Below are positions 58,700-64,000 of a stretch of DNA of 64,000 nucleotides, in pieces. Every line of letters begins with the position of its first letter. Within the stretch, counting starts at the first letter, position 1. The notes below the pieces were generated by a model. It made no database searches. It was not told the DNA's origin and saw only the letters and a list, made by a program, of their open reading frames with translations. Source of the DNA: Vespula vulgaris (lineage: Eukaryota > Arthropoda > Insecta > Hymenoptera > Vespidae); contig NC_066605.1 of NCBI RefSeq assembly GCF_905475345.1, forward strand, positions 3,621,501 to 3,685,500. The letters run 5' to 3'. The translations under genes and the position numbers were made by a program.

Positions 58700-59720
58700 A
58701 GAGAATATGAATAAAAACATGATTAAAATGCAAGCTAGTTTTTGTTTTGAAGATTTTAAAAACATGGAACAAATTATTTCAAGAATAAAAAATATGGCTT
58801 TAATAAGAAATACGGTGAAAGGTTGAATTTTGAAAATGGCTAAAAATATAATTCATCAGAACAAAAATAGATATAAAATCTCATTTAATTTCTCTTTGTC
58901 TCGATGAGTGTACTGACATTATCGGATTAACTAATTTAGTGGTTTTTATATATTATTGTGTTGTGTAAATAATATCAAAGAAGAATTGATCGATTTAACA
59001 TCATTAGCAGCAACGTAAAGAATAGATGTAACGCAGTTTTAAATGCACTTATCAGAAAAAAAAAGAATAGATCTTTCCAAAAATTATTTCTGTGAATATT
59101 GATACTCGCAGTATTACTGGAGAGGAAAATTATTTTGTCAATATATTTTTATTTATTGAACATTCATGTTGGACATTCAGTTCTGTGTTTTCATTGCATT
59201 ACACATGAACAGCATTTATACTTAGTATGTGCAAAGGCTACTTATAAGCTATTGGAATTATGAGGCTTGTAACAAAATTGGTCAATTTCATATCTACACT
59301 TTCAATATATCTACGTTTCAAATAAACGAAAATTTCTATTATTATTGTTTCTATTATTATATATTTCTATTATTAAATATGTGGAATGATTAAATGAGAT
59401 AAACTCAATATACGATATTTTACTTATGTACAACAATGTTCGATAGTCAAATCGTGGAACAATTTTTCAAAAATTTCTTGAGCGTTCATATAAAGTCAGA
59501 CTTTTTGCATAGTAAGAAAATCATTGAAAAATATAATTATTTAATGATCGTCGCATGGCTTTAGAAATTAATATTTTTTACTGACTTGTGCTTACATTTA
59601 AATGAATTAAACGTTGAACAGCAAGGTGTTAATACAGGTCAGTTATTGTTACGTTTTATTTAATGAAGTTACATTATAAATTTTTTATCGTGACCTTATT
59701 TTCAATATCCATGGTGATTT
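58700..59720 (+). pseudogene. hAT-like (ZBED5/GTF2IRD2-type) transposase relic
   Basis: Broken frames match hAT-derived transposases of the FAM200/ZBED5/GTF2IRD2 group in order: NFSLSR then LDECTDIIGLTNLVVF around 58888-58945 (usual LDESTDI...QL.IFIR), KEELIDLTSL near 58980, SVLCFHCITHEQHLYLVCAK near 59180-59235 (usual FHCIIHQE.LC.K), a VVN.I-like stretch near 59265, and FFTDLCLHLNELNVEQQGVN at about 59575-59632 (usual FL.DI..HLNELN..LQGKN). Stops and at least two frame changes. No terminal repeats or 8-bp target duplication identified. Confidence 0.7.
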
Positions 59721-60045
59721 ATTTCCTCACAAATATCATTTATGTATGTAAATTGAAAGATTGCGTCAAATTCAAAAACAATAACAGATTTTCGGACAAA
59801 TTATAAATGTTTCTGTTGCAGTAAATAACATTATATGTATCAATATCATTGTCAATCAATAATTACTTTATCAATATTTATATTAAAAGAAAAACGTTTA
59901 TAGATCAAGCTATTTAATGGACAAATTATGTGTTTCGGCCGCAGTAAATAAGTTTGTAAGTTGGCACTATGCGTGACAGCAAAAGGGAATTACCATAAAT
60001 TTATAAAACAAAGGATACAATTGTTCACAATTTTTCATCATTGTT
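59721..60045. other. Spacer between hAT and piggyBac relics
   Basis: GGACAAATTATAAATGTTTCTGTTGCAGTAAATAA (about 59797-59830) recurs as GGACAAATTATGTGTTTCGGCCGCAGTAAATAA (about 59919-59950). No gene. Confidence 0.45.
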
Positions 60046-60049
60046 TTAT

Positions 60050-60600
60050 AGATCAAATGAGATTACTCCTACAATTGACCAAAGTAAGCAGAAGAAGAAA
60101 GTTTTTATATTGAATTCGAAAATAAATCCATCAGAAGTGAAAAAAGTAACAGGAGCTTACCTGAAACGGTTGAGTTTTATAATAAAACTAAATAGATTAT
60201 AAACATAATGGCAAACTAACTAGATATTACAGACCAAATGGTAAAGAAATACAGCGTCAAATTAGGATTAAAAAGATGGCCACTCCAAGCTTTTTTACAA
60301 CATTTTAGATTTAGCTAGTATAAATGCCTGGATGTTATATAAGGAAACAACAGGTGAGAAGATATCTAGAAAAGATTTCATGTTTTAACTAGCAAGTTGT
60401 CATTCAAAATGTAAAACCAGGAATGGAGTCACGAGAGGCTGATGTCCAAAGTATTTCAAAGAGTTCACTTTGTTCACGTAAATGGTATCAAATAGGGTAC
60501 TGTAATGATAATAAGACTACCGTCATTTGTAATATGTGTAAAAAATATATATGCGGAAAATGCACTCTGAAGAGAAACTAAATTTGTAAGAAATGTAGCG
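60050..60600 (+). pseudogene. piggyBac transposase relic (carboxy-terminal third)
   Basis: PiggyBac transposases cut and paste at TTAA. Recognisable in order: LPETVEFYNKTK near 60160-60195 (usual KP.TV.FYN.TK.GVD), DQMVKKYSVKLGLKRWPLQA near 60232-60292 (usual DQM..KYS.K..TRRWP), LDLASINAWMLYKETTGEKI near 60305-60365 (the conserved D.A.INAW.LY block), then WYQIGYCNDNKTTVICNMC and CGKCTLKR near 60480-60580, the CxxC-type zinc-binding tail. Several stops and frameshifts; the amino part with the catalytic DDD region is not visible. Confidence 0.8.
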
Positions 60601-61815
60601 AATCATAACTTTTGGTATTTAATAATTACTTTATATTTTATAGTTGCCATTAAGTAGTTGTAATTCCATAACTTTGAATTTCTTTTGTAAGATAGTAATA
60701 AATTAATAAGTATAAAAATATTCTACTATTAAATATTTTTTTAAAGACCAATCATTTTGACTGGTTTTGGTAGAAATAGCTTTGTTTTTTTTCTCGGTAG
60801 TTCTAGTGTTAATTCCTAAACGTAATATTAAGATGCGGTTTACAATACTTAATGACAATTCTTCTCTACCGTTTTTACGACATTATAATTGATTAATCTT
60901 TCTTTGATAATACAGATGAGACTGAATTACGAAAACATGAAGTAAGTGAAAATATTCGTATCGAAAAATTTTATTGAGCAATAACAAACACTGTTATGGA
61001 ATAACGAAAAATATTTTCACAGCATGTACCACACAGCGTATCGTCAATACGCAATATTTATTTTGATTATTTCAGAGTATTCGAAAGGGATATTTCCAAA
61101 GATATATTTCCAAATTACAATGATTCGATCGTCGTAGAATAATTTTATCTGATAATGAAAATGATAAGACTGAGAGTTCGTGATCTTTTTACAATCATTT
61201 TCAAAGATATCGGCAAAAGACTCCAATTCTAGAAAGTAATTTTATCTTTTTTAAATACATACCAAATTCAAATTGATACAGGAACGAATAAAAACGTAAC
61301 TTATTTGTCATGATAAATTCATACCACTTTGAAAATATTTCGAGATTACTGACATTCTATATTTAAGTAACATAACACTACAAAAGATTTTTCAAATACA
61401 TTAAAGTGCTAATAATAGATGAAATCAGTACGATTAGAATAGAGTGGATGAAAGCTTAAAGAAATCATTAACGATTATATTATTTTATAGACGAGTTGTG
61501 TCAATAAAAATTACTAAGAAAATTGAAGTATAAACTAGTTGAAATTACAAACAAATCAAATAGTGAATCATTGATTCTACGCCATGACGTGAATTAAAAT
61601 TTTTTAAAGTTGAAGCAAGATCAAATTAAACATTTTGAGCTCTTTTGGGGATTTTAAGAATAATATGCAATTGGAAGATTCTAAACAGTTTTAATTGTTT
61701 ATTTGTATACAAATTATTAATATGAAAAAAAATCTACTATTCTTCTCTGAAGAAATGGCTAATCTATTTTGTCCCTATGGATAAGATTTTTTATCAAATA
61801 ATTCAATTAATGAAA
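60601..61815. other. AT-rich spacer
   Basis: No recognisable gene. Sequence near 61730-61815 may be the region just upstream of the Gypsy integrase zinc finger but is too degraded to call. Confidence 0.35.
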
Positions 61816-61819
61816 ATTA

Positions 61820-62690
61820 GCACGAGGAACATCCCGTAATTATTGCGATGAAACACAGATTGCGCAGTAAAGCATGATAGTATGGTATTGACAGGGATCC
61901 AAAGGAAATGATGAAAAATTGTAGATGACGCCAATTAGTATGAGAAATAATAAATTCGTCACATTTGAACCGAAAATTGTTAACAGAATAAAATCGTAAC
62001 AAAAGTAAGTCGCAGAAGAAAATTGGCTATGAATTTAATAGGATCGTTTCCGAGAATATCTTAGTAGTTATTGATTATTATAGTTGATATTTAAAAATTT
62101 TTGTATTGAAAAAAAAGAAAAAAGCTACAGTGAGCGTTATTGAAAAATATTTATTCGAGTTATTTGCTAGATACGATTTTCGAAAACGTTCGTTTCTGAT
62201 AAAGGGCGATAATTTACAGATACGGAACTAAAAACATGATCATCAGGAAAATGGTATTAAGATTTCATATACAGCATCTTTCTGGGTTCAAGCAAATGAG
62301 ATGAAAAAATGAAAAGTTGTGCGAAAAAATAGAAACATAGAACAAAAGTATTGTAGAAAGATGAAGAATTGCTCACCCTGAGGAAAAACACTGGCAGGAG
62401 GAATTAGAAAAATTTTTATTAAGAAATTACAATAATTTTGTTTTATTAATCGATTCCGCATGCAACTACGGGGTTTTCTGCAGCATAATTATGCTGCAGT
62501 TTCGTAGAAAATTAAGAACAAAATTAGTGATTAAAAATTGATAAAGGTGTATTTATGAAGGAAACAATAAAAAAAAGAGACACTTGGAAAGAACTTTTTG
62601 TGACTATGACATTAAACGTAATTAAAACGAATAGTGTTGTTCCGACAAAAATTTATTTATCTAGTTTATTTTTTCTATTCCCTTGACGTA
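61820..62690 (+). pseudogene. Gypsy (Ty3-type) integrase relic
   Basis: Broken frames in order: HPVIIAMKHRLRSKA near 61831-61875 (usual H.G...T..RLR...WWP), RDPKEMMKNCR then RQLV near 61894-61935 (zinc-finger half, C..C lost), RIVSENILVVIDYYS near 62042-62085 (usual LPSG...LVVVDYYSR, first catalytic Asp), YLFELFARYDFRKRSFLIKG then DNLQ near 62148-62222 (usual LF.R.G.P..LVSDNG, second Asp), ENGIKISYTASFWVQANEMK near 62248-62308 (usual NGI.H....PY.PQANG.VE, catalytic Glu lost) and EELRKFL-like remains near 62400. Stops throughout and no LTR found. Confidence 0.75.
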
Positions 62691-62699
62691 AATTTTCAT

Positions 62700-63416
62700 A
62701 AAATCATTTGGTGAAAATATTAAATATTTTTCCATAAAATACATTTTTATATATATATTTTTCTATAAAAGTGCAATTTGTGTAAATCTATTTCAATTCC
62801 TCCAGATCACGAATTCATATATATATTAGATTAAAGCCAATAATTTTTTTTAATTTTCTTTACGTTGACAAGATTAAAAGCAAAGAATGTTTTATATTTT
62901 GAAAACATGTTGATAAAGAAAAAATGAAAATGGAAACGTTTACTTATTCGTCATGAGTACTAATTTAAAAATAATAGATTTTGGATTATAATAATTTTCA
63001 AGTACCAGAACTTTTATCTGTGAAGTATTATCAAAAATTTCAGACACCGTAAAAAATCGCAGAGGTATTTCAAACGAATATAATGCAGAAATTCGTGCAA
63101 CAATGTTAAAAGAATACGAAAATCGATTTGAAAAACTGAAGCCGTTTTTTAACTTGAACATTTAAATAAAGATGAAAGATAACACATTTTTAAATTGGTA
63201 TCTAATATATTCTTATTTTTTTCACATTTTTGGAGAGAAATAAGGGAACATTAAAATAATCAAATATCAGAAAATTATAACAGATAAAAATTTGATTAAT
63301 ACGGAACAATAACGTTTTCTTTAATTAGATAAATGGGTATAAAAAATATTCGTATAAAAAATCAATTTCAAATGAGAACTTCCAGTAATTTATTAATTAA
63401 ATTTTTCGTAGTCGAA
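62700..63416. other. AT-rich spacer before the tRNA
   Basis: The plus frame near 62960-63165 and the minus frame 63161-62940 are both open, but neither is recognisable. No other feature. Confidence 0.35.
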
Positions 63417-63487
63417 GCATCGGTGGTTCAGTGGTAGAATGCTCGCCTGCCACGCGGGCGGCCCGGGTTCGATTCCCGGCCGATGCA
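63417..63487 (+). tRNA. tRNA-Gly(GCC): tRNA-Gly (anticodon GCC)
   Basis: A 71-base cloverleaf. Acceptor arm GCATCGG (63417-63423) pairs with CCGATGC (63480-63486), discriminator A at 63487. The D arm carries the internal A box TGGTTCAGTGG. The anticodon stem is CTCGC/GCGGG (63442-63446 with 63454-63458), loop CTGCCAC, anticodon GCC at 63449-63451. The T arm CCCGG-GTTCGATTC-CCGG contains the B box GGTTCGATTCC. No intron. CCA is not encoded, as expected for a eukaryote. It is strikingly GC-rich in an AT-rich setting and fully paired, so it is probably functional. Confidence 0.98.
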
Positions 63488-63491
63488 AGTC

Positions 63492-63500
63492 TTTTTTTTT
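63492..63500 (+). terminator. RNA polymerase III terminator
   Basis: Nine T residues begin five bases after the tRNA 3' end, the usual Pol III stop. Confidence 0.9.
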
Positions 63501-64000
63501 CGATTTAGTTAAATAGAATCGTAATTCGTTTTTATACAGAAACGAAATGTAAAAAAATAGTATAACATATGTATTATAACCTACGATGAAAAATCTGTGA
63601 TACTTTGCGATAATCGAAAGAGGAGGATGTCCTTTGCCTATTACTTCGTACTATTCGTACTCGAAAAGTATTTTTAATAATTTGATGAAATTTGATTGAA
63701 ATGTTATTCATTTTATATTTTTATAAACTAAAAAGATACTAATAAACGAAATATATCGCCATTATATAGATAAAATTGAGTAAAATGTTGAAAAATTAAA
63801 AATTCTATATTAACTATTTATGTAATCGACATGGATCGATTATTCCGTAAAATAAAAGCTCGAATCAAAACGCTTTAACAAATTGAATGGATTAAATTAT
63901 GAAATTTTGCAATATCCTTTTCTTATTCACCAGACTTATCATCGATTGATTATTATCTTTATAAACATTTCAATAATTCTTAAAGAAATGAATAGTCCAG
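63501..64000. other. AT-rich DNA after the tRNA
   Basis: I see no gene or repeat in this stretch. Confidence 0.4.

Overview
The window is very AT-rich insect nuclear DNA. Genes are split by short GT-AG introns, (TA)n and (GTAT)n microsatellites are common, and old transposon relics are frequent. An IR75-type ionotropic receptor, an insect-type RpL6 and mariner, Tc1, Gypsy, hAT and piggyBac relics together suggest a holometabolous insect, most likely a bee- or ant-like hymenopteran. The species level is inference only.

Layout. 0.4-3.4 kb (minus) holds an intact eight-exon IR75-like chemosensory receptor. 5.5-6.3 kb is a Gypsy reverse transcriptase relic. 9.4-13.05 kb holds two decayed copies of the receptor in the same orientation: a last-exon fragment and a longer pseudogene that lost exons 3-4 and most of exon 5. 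14.2-16.0 kb (plus) is the complete ribosomal protein gene RpL6, with a TCT-type start and a noncoding first exon. 17.9-19.6 kb (plus) contains remains of an unidentified lysine-rich gene with two clean terminal exons. 22.75-23.25 kb is a CpG-bearing, promoter-like island. 26.5-29.8 kb and 40.85-46.25 kb are two diverged copies of one segment. It carries an unidentified multicopy gene family, and in the second copy the family has expanded into five to six tandem units of about 0.69 kb. 46.7-62.7 kb is a transposon graveyard: mariner, three Tc1 copies, a LINE reverse transcriptase fragment, a hAT-like copy, a piggyBac copy and a Gypsy integrase. A tRNA-Gly(GCC) lies at 63.4 kb.

Function. Only the receptor, RpL6 and the tRNA look confidently functional. 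The receptor cluster shows birth-and-death evolution: one working member and two decaying copies. The duplicated 26-29/41-46 kb family, whose conserved blocks recall uncharacterised multicopy insect proteins, is the most unusual content. The remainder is intergenic or intronic AT-rich DNA in which I see no gene.
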